Numbered from the stretch's first letter, positions 31,508 to 43,491 are shown. The stretch: DNA of 64,000 nucleotides from Ectobius pallidus (GCA_964059195.1 CAXKWD010000002.1:148445042-148509041); one strand, 5' to 3'. Numbers and translations are program-made. The notes: generated by a model from the letters alone, not told the origin.

Positions 31508-33964
31508 AGAGGAATAATCAATATAGGCCTAAATAAGGTCAAACGTTCGATTTGGACGATACTCACTATACAGGGGTTTTCTGGGCCTCGAATCTGAGGT
31601 CGCTTTTACCAGGCGACAAGGGGTTTTCTGGGCCAAGGACCTCGAATCTGAGGTCGCTTTTACCAGGCGACGCTATCTAATCATGGTATGTAATTCACGT
31701 GATTTAGGTGTTAATAAATATGACTTAACTATTATGCTCTTAATTTTTAATTTTTGAAATAATTATCTTGGGCGATCACTTGATTTTGTAAGTCCATCCT
31801 GGACTATTTATTTGTTTAGAATGTCAAGTCCCGTAGACATATGACATTTTCAACCTACACGGAAGAGGGATAATCAATATAGGCCTAAATATGGTCAAAC
31901 ATTGTTCGATTTGGACGAAACTCACTATACAGGGATTTTCTGGGCCAAGAAATTCGAATCAGAGGTCGCTTTTACCAGGCGACGCTATCTAATCGTGTTA
32001 TGTAATTCACGTGATTTAGGTGTTAATAAATATATTGATTTAACTATTATGCTCTTAATATTTAATTTTTGAAATCTTTATCGCGGGCGATCGCTTGATT
32101 TAGTGAGTCCATCCTGGACGATTCATTTGTTTAGAATATCAAGGCCCGTAGACGTATGAAATTTTATACCTACACCGAAGAGGGATATTCAATATAAGCC
32201 TAACTATGGTCAAACATTGTTCGACTTGGACGAAACTCACTATGCAGGGATTTTCTGGGCCAGGGAACTCGAATCTGAGGTCGCTTTTACCGGGTGACGC
32301 TATCTAATCGTGGTATGTAGCCCACGTGATTTAGGTGTTAATAAATATAATGATTTAACTATTATGCTCTTGATTTTTAATTTTTAAAATAATTATCGCG
32401 GGCGATTGCATGATTTTGTGAGTCCATCCTGGACGATCATTTGTTTAGAATGACAAAGCCTGCAGACGTATGAAATTTTCAACCTACACGGAAGAGGGAT
32501 AATCAATATAGGCCTAAATATGGTTAAACATTGATGATTTGGACGAAACTCACTATACAGGGGTTTTCTGGGCCAAGAAATTCGAATCAGAGGTCGCTTT
32601 TACCAGGCAACGCTATCTAATCGTTGTATGTAATTCACGTGATTTAGGTGTTAATAAATATAATGATTTAACTATTATGCTCTTAATTTTTAACATAATT
32701 ATCGTGGGCGATCGCTTGATTTTGTAAGTCCATCCTGGACATTTCATTTGTTTAGAATGTCAAGTCCCGTAGACATATGACATTTTCAACCTACACGGAA
32801 GAGGGATAATCAATGTAGGCCTAAATATGGTCAAACATTGTTCGATTTGGACGAAACTCACTATACAGGGGTTTTCTGGGCTAAGGACCTCGAATCTGAG
32901 GTCGCTTTTACCAGGCGACGCTATCTAATCGTGGTATGTAATTCATGTGATTTAGGTGTTAATAAATATATTGATTGAACTATTATGCTCTTAATATTTA
33001 ATTTTTGAAATCTTTATCGCGGGCGATCGCTTGACTTTATGAGTCCATCCTGGACGATTCATTTGTTTAGAAGACATATGAAATTTTCAACCTACACGGA
33101 AGAGGGATATTCAATATAGGCCTAACTATGGTCAAACATTGTTCGACTTGGACGAAACTCGCTATGCAGGGGTTTTCTGGGCCAGAGAACTCAAATCTGA
33201 GGTCGCTTTTACCCGGCGAAGCTATCTAATCGTGGTATGTAGCCCACGTGATTTAGGTGTTAATAAATATAATGATTTAACTATTATGCTCTTGATTTTT
33301 AATTTTTAAAATAATTATCGCGGGCGATTGCATTATTTTGTGAGTCCATCTTGGACGATCATTTGTTTAGAATGACAAGGCCCGCAGACGTATGAAATTT
33401 TCAACCTACACGGAAGAGGGATAATCAATATAGGCCTAAATATGGTTAAACATCGTCGATTTGGACGAAACTCACTATACAGGGGTTTTCTGGGCCAAGA
33501 AATTCGAATCAGAGGTCGCTTTTACCAGGCGACGCTATCTAATCGTGGTATGTAATTCACGTGATTTAGGTGTTAATAAATATAATGGTTTAACTATTAT
33601 GCTCTTAATTTTTAATTTTTAAAATAATTATCGTGGGCGATCGCATGATTTTATGAGTCCATCCTGGACAATCATTTGTTTAGAATGACAAGGCCCGGAG
33701 ACATAACTTATGAAATTTTAAACCTACACGGAAGAGGGATAATCAATATAGGCCTAAATATGGTCAAACATTGTCGATGTGGATGAAACTCACTATACAG
33801 GGGTTTTCTGGGCCAATAAATTCGAATCAGAGGTCGCTTTATTAGGCGACGCTATCTAATCATGGTATGTAGTCCACGTGATTTAAATTTTAATAAATGT
33901 AATGATTTAACTATTATGCTCTTGATTTTTAATTTTTGAAATAATTATCGCGAGCACATGCTAG
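31036..33964 (+). mobile_element. Helitron copy 2 with amplified 3' module
   Basis: The same TC start (31036) and CTAG end (33961-33964) as copy 1, with A and T flanks. The 3' module present once in copy 1 (about 310 bp) is repeated eight times in tandem, with junctions GGGCGATC-like near 31769, 32086, 32397, 32703, 33019, 33319 and 33633. The variants recur in the order A-B-C-A-B-C, a period of about 930 bp. An ATT microsatellite interrupts the first unit (31443-31506). No helicase is encoded. Confidence 0.85.
31443..31506 (+). repeat. ATT microsatellite
   Basis: About twenty perfect ATT units in the first module of Helitron copy 2. The poly-Ile frame over it is an artefact. Confidence 0.95.
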
Positions 33965-34237
33965 TAAAAAATAAAATAACCTAATTACACATATATGATA
34001 TCCCTCTACAACACTCTCATACATTACACTACACATTATACACCGATGTTACATATCTTCATGGTGCTAATATATCATATAAATGGATATGTCCAATTAT
34101 TATCACAGAATAGATAATAGTAAAAGTTATTGTCGATAAACTGTATTCAATTACACAATAAAATTAGCAAATGTTGACCTAATTGCTTAGAAATTGTTAA
34201 AATCATTTAAAATTGTATGAAATTTATATATCATGTA

Positions 34238-34895
34238 CAGTAGAGCCTCGGTAATTCGAGCCCCGGTATTTCGAGGTTCCGTGTAATTCGAGCTGGTCTT
34301 AAGAAAATTAAAATTTTCTATAAAACTAGAATAAAATCCCATTTTTATGCGGTATCCGCATGTAAGTTTTACGCACTTCCGAATGTGTTACATTTTGAGT
34401 TTTCTTTCAAATTTTCTATGTACAAAAATGCAGGTAAAACTATCCCAATTAGGGTTTTCGTTCATAATACTCAGACATAACCTTGACTTCAAACTGCTAA
34501 TGCATTTCTATTACAGACTGACAGAAACCGTTAGGTTCGATCTTTCTTTGTCGGGACCTCGTGCCAATCAATTGCACAGTGCATACCATCTTTTCAGAAA
34601 AGAATACTGTATTGTTAGAGTAATCCCTACTCAGCGACAATGGTAAATAAAAGTGTTTTCCTAGGATGCCGATGTAGCAAATTGGAAATGTTTGCCAATA
34701 TACATACAGGCGTAACACAGGTATGCGGGCCTACTATATTGTTTATTTATTTATTTATTTTTAACCATTATTGTGCTCATTAAACATTTATTTATGATTT
34801 ACCCATTGATTCAGTGATATTTCCGTATAATCCGAGTTTTTTGTAATTCGAGGTAGCCTCAGCCCCAATTACCTCGAATTATAGGCGTTCTACTG
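34238..34895. mobile_element. pogo/Tigger-type MITE
   Basis: CAGTAGAGCCTCGGTAATTCG and an inverted, slightly diverged end (CAGTAGAACGCC..TAATTCGAGGT) flanked by TA (34236-34237, 34896-34897). The mirrored arm of the host palindrome retains the unoccupied site, TGTATAACAATTGG, near 36131, which confirms insertion at TA. No transposase is encoded. Confidence 0.8.
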
Positions 34896-35389
34896 TATAA
34901 CAATTGGTTGGTCAGGTTAAAAGCCGTGCAGTGTCACACCATTGTCTGTTGCATCTCTAATATACATATATAAATTTGCCGTCCACTTTTCAGCAAATAT
35001 CGTCATTAATATAAGATAACTCATAGGCGAAATGAAGTCTAGTAGTTGTAGATTAGTTTTAGATTGATATTAACCAAGTTGATGATGTTTCATGGCAGCC
35101 TCGTGTTGCATTAATTGAACTTTGTGGAATCTATTTCTCTCTTGGATATGAGCATTTTGATCATATCTAGATAATCCGACATCACTGTTAACACCAATGA
35201 AGCAAGACAGTAAAGAAAGAAAGAAAAAAAAATATTCCAGTTTCAACACAGATAGGAAAATACATAAAATAGTAAAACCATTGTAGCAACAGAAAAGTAA
35301 AATAGCATACAAAATGAATAATAATTTAAAACGCTTATTATACGATGTAAGTAACAATAAAGAAGGTAATTTCAAAACAATGGAGTATA

Positions 35390-35722
35390 TCAATTAGAAT
35401 GTAGTAATTGTAATTAAGTATACATAGGACAGACAGGCAGAACCTTCAAACAAAGGTTTCAAGAACATATTCTGGATTTCAAATAGAATAAAAACAGATC
35501 GGCATTTGCAAAACAACTTATAAATAACAATCATGTTATACCAACCCATTGACAAAACACTAAAAATACTACGTAAACAAAATAAAGGCCGGAAACTAGA
35601 CACGCTAGATAATTTTGAAATATATAGACATAGACACAAAATTATAAATGAAAATCCGATAGAACATAATGAACTTTATGAACTATACTCAGAGCGTTAC
35701 CCCATCTTAAACATTACAAAAT
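35390..35722 (+). pseudogene. Penelope GIY-YIG endonuclease remnant
   Basis: The frame reads YIGQTGRTFKQRFQEHILDF with a Cys pair just before it (CSNCN), the GIY-YIG core of Penelope-like proteins. After stops the same domain continues LDTLDNFEIYRHRHKIINEN and NELYELYSERYP, its usual C-terminus. Several stops make it non-functional. Confidence 0.75.
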
Positions 35723-36314
35723 AACTGCACTATCACAGATGTACTCAGGTAGTCTGGACGTCGAAAATTTACAGTCTGAATAGGTAAGTCCAGATTTTAC
35801 CACAAAGGTCGTCAAATCTAAATGGCTTCACATATAATATACTAATTTTTTTATAATTTATAAGGACTGAAATGATCTAGATATGATCGAAATGCGCATA
35901 TCCAAGAGAGAAATAGATTCCACAAAGTTCAATTAATGCAACACGAGGCTGCCATGAAACATCACCAACTTGGTTAATATTCATCTACAACTACTAGACT
36001 TCATTTTGCCTATGAGTTATTTTAAATTAATGACGATATTTGGTGAAAAGTGGATGGCAAATTTATACATGTATAGTAGAGATGCAACAGACAATGGTGT
36101 GACAGTGCACATCTTTTAACCTGACAAACCAATTGTTATACAGGATATATAAATTTCATACAATTTAAATGATTTCAACAATTTCTAAGTGATTAGGTCA
36201 ACATTTGCTAATTTATAGTGTAATTTTATTGTGTATTGAATACAGTGTATAGACAATGAGTTTTACTATTATCTATTCTGTGATAATATTTGGCGTATCC
36301 ATTTATATGATATA

Positions 36315-36835
36315 CCAGCATGAGCCCGCGGCTTCGCCCGCGATAATTATTTCAAAACTTAAAAATTAAGAGCGTAATAGTTAAATCATTATATTTATTA
36401 ACACCTAAATCACGTGGACTACATACTACGATTAGATAGCGTCGCCTGGTAAAAGCGACCTCAGATTCGAGTTCCTTGGCCCAGAAAACCCCTGTATAGC
36501 GAGTTTCGTCCAAATCGAACAATGTTTGACCATATTTAGGCCTATATTGACTATCTGTGTAGTTTGAAAATTTCATGTCTACGGGCCTTTCATTCTAAAC
36601 ACATGAATCCTCCAGGACGGACTTACAAAAGCAATCGAGTTCCCTGGCCCAGAAAATCCCTGCATAGTGAGCAATGTCCATTTCGGCCTTATCCCTCTTC
36701 CGTCTATGTTGAAAATTTCAGATATCTGCGTGCCTTGACATTATAAACAAATGAATCGTCCAGCGTGGCCTTACACCAATCAAGCGATCGCGATGCTTTT
36801 TGTTCCCAAGGTATGACAAAAAAAGCCAAAGCTAT
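36315..36835 (-). mobile_element. Helitron copy 3, 5'-truncated, mutated 3' end
   Basis: Read on the minus strand it has the module of copies 1 and 2 and the full hairpin GGGCGAAGCCGCGGGC, but ends CTGG instead of CTAG at 36315. It breaks off in the AAAAAAAGCCAAAGC region where the PIN/CXC element begins, so its TC start is missing. It contains about one and a half modules, one of them scrambled near 36600-36700. Confidence 0.75.
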
Positions 36836-36837
36836 TT

Positions 36838-39075
36838 ACTCCACCAACACCTTAATTTTTTTGGTAACATGTTGGTGGAAAATGTCTTATAACTGTGTTT
36901 GGAAACTATTTATGTGTCTATGGGGGATGGGATTTTGACAGAAAAAAATTATTTAAGCAGAATATTTCATAAAAATGTATTTACTTTTAAACCAACAGGC
37001 ATATTTAAACCATTTGTGAGGTTCCTGGTATGGGATGGTATGGGACCTGGGAAGTCGAGGGTGGGGTGATGTCTTCATCCTTACTTGAAGAATTGTCATC
37101 CTGGGGTGTGGGCACATTACATTTCAGCCCAGTTTTGCAGCAGCTGCAGCCCCCAGCGCAGCCCATCTTGCACTTCCAAGAGATCAGTTGCAGAAGGGTT
37201 TGAGGGACTGGTTCAACTTCCATTGCAATTGGAGTAAGTCCCAACCCGTCCAACTTCCACCCCTCAGTCCGTGAGTTTTTTTCCACCCACAACCACTTTT
37301 GTGCCTGCAAAAGAGTAGAATGAAAATTAGTTATTGTGTAATATTTCAAAGGATACACATGGTGTACAATGAGAGTGTATAAGTGAACAACGTAATTTAA
37401 GAACATAATGATAGGAAATGTACATATACATACCTGTTGATACACACAATAAGCATGATGTTTTGCAGCATCTGTGGTTGGTGGCAAAGGGGCGAGGTTG
37501 ATTTTGGCTGTCAGGTTGTTATGGGTGGTGTCAGCACTCCTTCATAAACTGGGACGAGGCACTTCTCCCCATCTGCAGCTATTTCATCCTGACTCACATC
37601 TGGGTAAAGGAAGACTTCTGCTTGCCTGAATAGTGCTGGGTTCTTGAGGAAGGTGTTGACAAATTTGGTTTTCCCCTTCCAGAAAGGGGCAGAGGTCGTG
37701 TCGCACCCGTTAAATGCGTGAAGAATCATAATTGCCCTCGGAGAGTAATCAGAGGTTCCGGTGGTGAACGATGTAGATGAATATTGAACGTCTGGCTCCC
37801 CTCTTCTGGAAGTAGATGTATTTTTTGGAACTCAAACCAACTAATAACACAAGCAGGTCCACGTCTTCCGTGACGATTACAACCTTCTCAGAAGAGTCAG
37901 CTTTGGTGATGGCAGCTCTAACAATGTCAGCATCAGTGTCCTCTTCTGAAACTGTCCCCTCAACACCATGCTGCTCAAATCCAGTTTTCAGTAGTTCTAT
38001 CAGCCTATGCTTATTAGTGTCATTCGATAAGAACTTCTCTTGCGTGATGTTGATGGTAAATTGAAGCTGTTAGGACAATGTCACTGCAGTTGAAGGCAGA
38101 GTATCGTCTGAGACATTCTGCGCTTTTGGTACTTCTTTGAGAGGCGTCCTCCGGGTATCCATCGAAGACAATGGTTACATCTGTCCCAAAATGGTTTTTC
38201 ACAAATGGATGTAGCCGTCAATGATGGTCTTCACTGATGCATTCCGATGCCACACACATTTGTGGAGCAAGTAGCCACCATTGAGCACGATGTGGGTATT
38301 GGCGTCTCGGGAGATGTTGGTAGTGAGGGATGTGAATCACGAATATAGAGCTGCCTTAGTTCCCTTCCTCACCCCAGCTTCGTTGAAAAGAGACATTGGG
38401 TAAGGGGCCAATTCATACTTGAAGTGGGCTTTCAACTCTGCGTCGGATTTTTACGGTGATGCTAACTCACTGGAATATTGTGAGAGGGTCAACTTCAGTC
38501 TTCTTATTAGCAACTTGTATGGAATTATTGACGCTTGCCAAGGTAACAACTTTGTCTATACGTTTGAATCCAACTTTCCCAAATGTCTGGTTTTCTGTTA
38601 ACCACTCCTTCTGTTCCCAGTTCCTTGGCAATATAACAATTGACTTCATAGCCTCAACAATCCCACTGCTAATAGAAACTATTTTGTCAGTAACAGGGAA
38701 CTGATCTAGTGCAAGCGCAAGATGGGCTGCGCTGGGGGCTGCAGCTGCCGCAAAACTGGCTGAAATGCTCAGTTTTGTGCACTTTTTGCAAGGGGAAAAT
38801 CCTGCCGCAATGTGCCCACACCCCAGAATGACAGTTCTTCAAGTGAGGATGAAGACATCTCCCCGCCCTAGACTTCCCAGGTTCCCCAGATCCCATACCA
38901 GGAACCTCATAAATGTTGGTTTAAATGTAAATACATTTTATGAAATATTCTGCTTAAATATTTTTTCTGTCAATATCCCATCTCCCATAGACACACAAAT
39001 AGTTTCTAAACATAGTTATAAGATATTTTCTGCCAACATGTTACCAAAAAAATTAAGGTGTTGGTGGAGTAAATG
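36838..39075 (-). mobile_element. inverted-repeat element with PIN-like/CXC gene
   Basis: It starts TTACTCCACCAACACCTTAA and ends with the inverted counterpart near 39048-39075. The inverted repeats are about 330-360 bp long (about 36838-37170 and 38715-39075) and include the 3' end of the coding region, so the Cys-rich exon exists in both arms. The single-copy centre holds the rest of a decayed gene on the minus strand. No target duplication is clear. The mechanism class (Foldback-like, or palindromic duplication of a gene) is unresolved. Confidence 0.6.
37005..38720 (-). pseudogene. PIN-like nuclease plus cysteine-rich protein, degenerate
   Basis: Pieces in order on the minus strand: KSIVILPRNWEQKEWLTENQ; FKYELAPYPMSLFNEAGVRK; VLNGGYLLHKCVWHRNASVK; VTIVFDGYPEDASQ with TKSAECLRRYS; EEDTDADIVRAAI; VVIVTEDVDLLVLLVGL; ILHAFNGCDTTSAPFWKGK; then a C-terminus with CKMGCAGGCSCCKTGLKC, a CXC/tesmin-like block. 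The acidic FDG, DTDAD and EDVD residues are those of a FEN/PIN-like metal-dependent nuclease (my reading). Similar uncharacterised multicopy proteins occur in insects and cnidarians. Stops (for example at 38334 and 38205) and frameshifts break it. Confidence 0.6.
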
Positions 39076-39335
39076 TTCTTACTCAACTTTCACCCAAAAA
39101 AGCATTTTTTTGGTTTTTGTCATTTATGACGAGACTATCTGAGCTACAAGGACCAGCTATAGCTCAAATAAAGCTTAATAAATTGCCTACAAAAATTAAG
39201 GTGTTGGTGGAGTAAATGCCGTTACTCAACTTTCACCCAAAAAAGCATTTTTTTGGTTTTTGTCATTTATGACGAGACTATCTGAGCTACAAGGACCAGC
39301 TATAGCTCAAATTAAAGCTTAATAAATTGCCTACA
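39052..39335 (+). repeat. tandem duplication at the element's right end, 143-bp period
   Basis: ATTAAGGTGTTGGTGGAGTA recurs at 39052 and 39195, followed in both copies by the same about 120 bp (CATTTATGACGAGACTATCT and AGCTACAAGGACCAGC). The copies differ by only a few bases. The right terminal segment of the PIN/CXC element has thus been duplicated with its flank. Confidence 0.8.
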
Positions 39336-40189
39336 ACTTTTATTGTCTTGACTTTTCTGTAGGACGTGTCATTTTGCCGGTATTCAATTTGAAACACGAG
39401 GAAAACTCATATATTAGAAAACTCATATATTAGAAAATTTAATTTACTTTTAAAAAGCTATTAAATATTCTTTCCAACAAACGCATAGTTTTGGAGATGT
39501 CGAAAAAAGTCCGAAAAAATAGGTTTTTTCCAACCGCCATTCAGCGAGCACAGGTTTCTGAGGGTTGCAAATCTGGATTTGAGATCCCAGTAATGGTCCA
39601 AAACTCCCCTCCAAAAATCATTAATACTCCAATTAATGTAAGTTCCGATGTAACATTTGACTGGGCTATACACCCAACAATAATCATAATACACAATAAA
39701 AGCCTTAAACTTAAACGATCACGATTGTTGTTAATATTAATAACAACAGCAACAAAGGTTTGCCAGAAGTTAGAATTCTAATAATATACAGTAATAAGTA
39801 ATTACACATGACTGAGCTACAAACTGTAAATTCATACCTGTGATGTTATTATGATCTTGATGCATGGCCATATAATGGCGCCGTATATTGCCTTTGTGCA
39901 CACCTGCTAACATTTTTTAACACAGAAGACAAATAACATTTTGTTCTCTATACACACACATAAACTCCAATTCCCATTCATTTGCGTTTAGCTTTACTAG
40001 ACTCTTTAGACAGTGAATGATTGTTTGTCTTGCATCCGCCACTATTTGTTTTGAATTAAATTACACTGACGGAAGGGAGTCGAACACAGTTCATGTGTTT
40101 CGCAGAGCCATCTCGTGATGTTTAATGCAACGTCGCGAACCCGTAAATGCCTGATTCTGATTTAGGGTAAGGTTGGCTATATAACGTTC
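39336..40189. other. intronic sequence, nothing recognised
   Basis: The short open frames on either strand have no family features. Composition is AT-rich. No element termini could be paired. Confidence 0.45.
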
Positions 40190-40440
40190 AATCCCCAAGG
40201 GGGTCGTTGGAGTTTTTCAATTGGCCTAATCCTTCTGGTGGCACTATGGCCCTGGGGTCGACTCAACCTCTAACAGAAATGAGTACCAGGAGATATCCTG
40301 GGGGTAAAGGCGGCCGGTGCGTAAGGCTGACAACCTTACCATCTTCATGTGCCGTTGTCTAAAAATCTGGGAGCCTCATCCTCCTGGAACCCTCTGGGCC
40401 TCCATGGCCTGTAATAGGGAACACTTTACTTTACTTTAAT
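40190..40440 (+). mobile_element. SINE-like repeat with CTTTA tail
   Basis: A GC-richer segment (GGGGTCGACTCAACCTCTAA, GAAATGAGTACCAGGAGATA, GGTAAAGGCGGCCGG) ends in TTTACTTTACTTTAATAGGG and then a partial repeat of AATAGGGAACACTTT. The composition jump and pentameric tail suggest a SINE or the 3' end of a LINE. I recall similar repeats in hemimetabolous insects but cannot name the family. Confidence 0.4.
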
Positions 40441-40664
40441 AGGGAACACTTTGGCTATATAACACCAATTTATAGACATGGTGTGATAACATCATAAAAT
40501 AGTAACATTTTAACTCAACAAATACTCCATCAAAACTTTGTGTCCTAAACTTTCTTATGTAATTTTTTTTTTTTTTTAATTTAGTCATTAAGATATACTT
40601 TCAAAAAAATATTTTGTAATGATCTATCATTGGTGCATTTAGGAAACTGTTGCTTAAATCGCAC

Positions 40665-40925
40665 TTGATGTTGCTCAAATAGCACATACCTCATTTTCCA
40701 GTAATTGAATATTACAATGCAGTTTCCTTCCCATTGAAAATAAGACTGAAGATGTTGCCTGTAACCTCTCCCAATTTCGCCTCCTAAGAAAGGTATTCTC
40801 TGGAATCTTGTATTTTGTTGCTATATGATGTAACCTTTTCTTGCCCTCACTAAATTCTTTTATGGCTGATTCCATATTTTCTGGTGTCCTTTTCCCATAC
40901 TCTCTCTTCCCGGGTATTTCAAACT
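40665..40925 (-). pseudogene. pogo-like transposase N-terminus (psq-type HTH)
   Basis: The minus strand reads GREYGKRTPENMESAIKEFS, then a segment ending ATKYKIPENTFLRR. This is the pipsqueak-type helix-turn-helix found at the N-terminus of pogo-like transposases (x-Y-T-x-E-x-M-x-x-A-I ... Y-x-I-P-x-x-T-L-x-x-R). The remainder of the protein is missing. It abuts the 2-kb palindrome at 40975. Confidence 0.6.
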
Positions 40926-40974
40926 GTATGCAACCGAATAATAAAAATTATCCCTAAATATTAAGTTAATCATG

Positions 40975-43026
40975 CAGTGGTCCAAAACGCAAATCTCGTG
41001 GGACATTTTGGTCACCCTTGTAAAAATAAGTAAACATAAATGGATAATAATTCCAACGTGTCCCAGTATCACGAATGGACCCTTAAATTTCGGTGGTAAT
41101 CTAATCTAATGTGACACATCCTCAAAGTTGGATGAAGCCTGCTGACTTTGCACCCAGCGTCAGGCTGTTTATTTCTCTATAAGTTTCGTCAGTTGATGGT
41201 AGCAAGTATGAACAAGTGGATTCTGAGGTACGTGGAACTTCTTGATGTAATAATTATACAGATTTAAAGATTTTTGTGTCCACAATATTAATTTGTATTC
41301 TTCTCGAAAAATAAGTAAATTTTAATTATTATTCAAATTTTCAATTGACTTATAAAAAATGCACATCCGATTACATTGGTAAAAAACTACTATACAGTAG
41401 TTCAATTCATGGGCAACTAACCACAATGTTTGCAACTTGTGCTTTTTCTGAAAATTGTCTTTCTTTTCTGGAAAACCAAGAAATAAAAATGACTTTTGCA
41501 GAATATTTTTATGAAAAGCAGAACATTTAATCAGTACACTGCATCAAGTTAACCAGCAAAACATCCCATTTGAAGATGAATATTATGCTCATTTAAGCAA
41601 TGTTAAGTAAATGCTAGCATAAAATTTAATTCATATCAAGTTAAGGAAGAAGATGAGTGAAAATTCAGTAGATTTTGGTAAAAAATGACATTTTTATTTT
41701 TTTTGCAACAAATTAAACTCTAATTAGATGTTCTCTAATTTTTAAAGTTTACAATACACCGTATTAACGTCTTCTCTAATGTTTAAAGTTTACATCATTC
41801 CTAATTAATATGTATAATTTTTTTAGCCTTACAGCATGTGATAGAGCTGAAAATTATGTAATATTTAACATGCTGCTTTTGCTTCGCTTTTTAAACCTCA
41901 TCCCATGTGATAATTTTATATGATAAAAAATTGCATTGTTTGAGTAATCAACAAAATACCATGTATTTTATTGTCCGCTAAGTTTTTGTGGCCCATTCAA
42001 AAACTGATAGATGGCAGTTGTGTTCAAATATCTTTTGTTTTGAATAATTAATTCGTATTTTCTACTTAAGTTGACAAAAATGAATATTCTCCGAATATCA
42101 GCATCCATAATTTTTCTGATAGAGCATAGGACTGGCCACAATGGCTAACTGCATAATAATTATGTTGATTTGTCAGACAATGCGAATTTTCTAGCAGATA
42201 AAAAAATAGCAAGTGGTGTGGGATTTAAAAAGTGGAGCGACTGCAGCCTCTGAAGTATGGCAAATAATTTTCGACTTTTAGGAGCACCATAGGGCTCTAA
42301 ACAATAGACTTCATGTTAATTAGAATTGCTGGTAAACTTTAAAAATTAGAGAACTTCTAATTTGTTGCAAAAAAAAAAAAAAAAAATGCTATTTTTGACC
42401 AAAATCTATGGCATTTTCACTCATCTTCATCCTTAACTTGATATACTGCATTAAATGTTTTGCTTTTCATAAAAATAATCTGCAAAAGTCATTTTTATTT
42501 CTTGGTTTTCCAGAAAAGAAAGACAATTTTCAGAAAAAAGCACATTGTGGTTAATTGCCCCTTATAACCCATACTGTATAGTAGTTTTTTACCGATTTAT
42601 TCGGATATCCTTTTTTTATAAATCAATTGAATGTTTGAAAATAATTAAAATTTACTTATTTTCTGAGAATATTATGGACACAAAAATCTCTAAATCTGTA
42701 TAATTATTACGTCAAGAAGTTCCACATACCTTAGAATAAATGTTCTAGTAAGAATGGAATCATCCACTTGTTCTCACTTGCTACCATCCACTGATGAAAC
42801 TTATAGAGAAATAAACAGGCTGATGCTGGGTGCGAAGTCAGCAGGCTTTCTTCCAACTTTGAGGATGTGTCATGCTGTCATACATCAGAGTACCGAAATT
42901 AAGAAGGATCGTTCATGATACTGGAACATGTTTGCAGTATTATCCATTTATGTTTACTTATTTTTACAATGGTGACCAAAATGAATTTTGTCCTGCTAGA
43001 TTCGCGTTTCGGACCACTGTGCTATG
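40975..43026. repeat. 2-kb diverged palindrome in the last intron
   Basis: Left arm about 40975-41765 and right arm about 42310-43026, inverted. Matching pairs include GGCTGTTTATTTCTCTATAAG / CTTATAGAGAAATAAACAGGC and ACAGATTTAAAGATTTTTGTG / CACAAAAATCTCTAAATCTG. I judge identity at roughly 75-85 per cent. The 550-bp centre has no coding sequence. It is probably an old non-autonomous DNA element, as no target duplication was found. It lies about 460 bp upstream of the terminal TM9SF2 exon. Confidence 0.7.
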
Positions 43027-43491
43027 GTTTTATTTTGGAAACTCTGCCATTTTAATATTCTCTTTCACCCATTGTTAACTTTGTGTAAATTTTGTGAACA
43101 TTATATTCTAAAACTATAGCCAAACAAAGCATTTAAGTGTTAAAATATAATAAGTTAAGAGTAAACAACTTACCAATGCACAGAATGTTTAGGAGAAACT
43201 TGTAAACATTGCTGAATAACTCAGAATAATTTTAAAATAAACGTACACACAACATGAATACCACTCAACAAACCTAACTATTGCACAGTTGACATTCGGG
43301 GCTGGTAGTTTCATCATATGCAGCCGGATGACACCTGCATGCGGTGAGAAACTTTCTACATCATATAGTGTTATTTAGGCTAGATGCAATTCAGCTTATT
43401 TTGCACCATATATTTTTATGGAATCCTTGAATTTTGAGTTGACAATGTTTGTGAGAATTTTTTGTCTGATATACATTTGTTTAATTTTCAG

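Larger units (their letters stand above)
34073..36314. mobile_element. palindromic Penelope-like element
   Basis: A left arm (about 34073-35180, with a pogo-type MITE inside) and a right arm (about 35880-36314) are inverted copies, for example CATGGCAGCCTCGTGTTGCA near 35092 and its complement near 35940. Between them lies a GIY-YIG endonuclease remnant on the + strand. The right arm carries GATCTAGATATGATCGAAAT, like a degenerate PLE hammerhead region. The layout equals the element at 13280-14830, but the arms have diverged more. Confidence 0.7.

Noticed and set aside
31379..31597. Poly-Ile frame
   Set aside because: Created by an ATT microsatellite within a Helitron.
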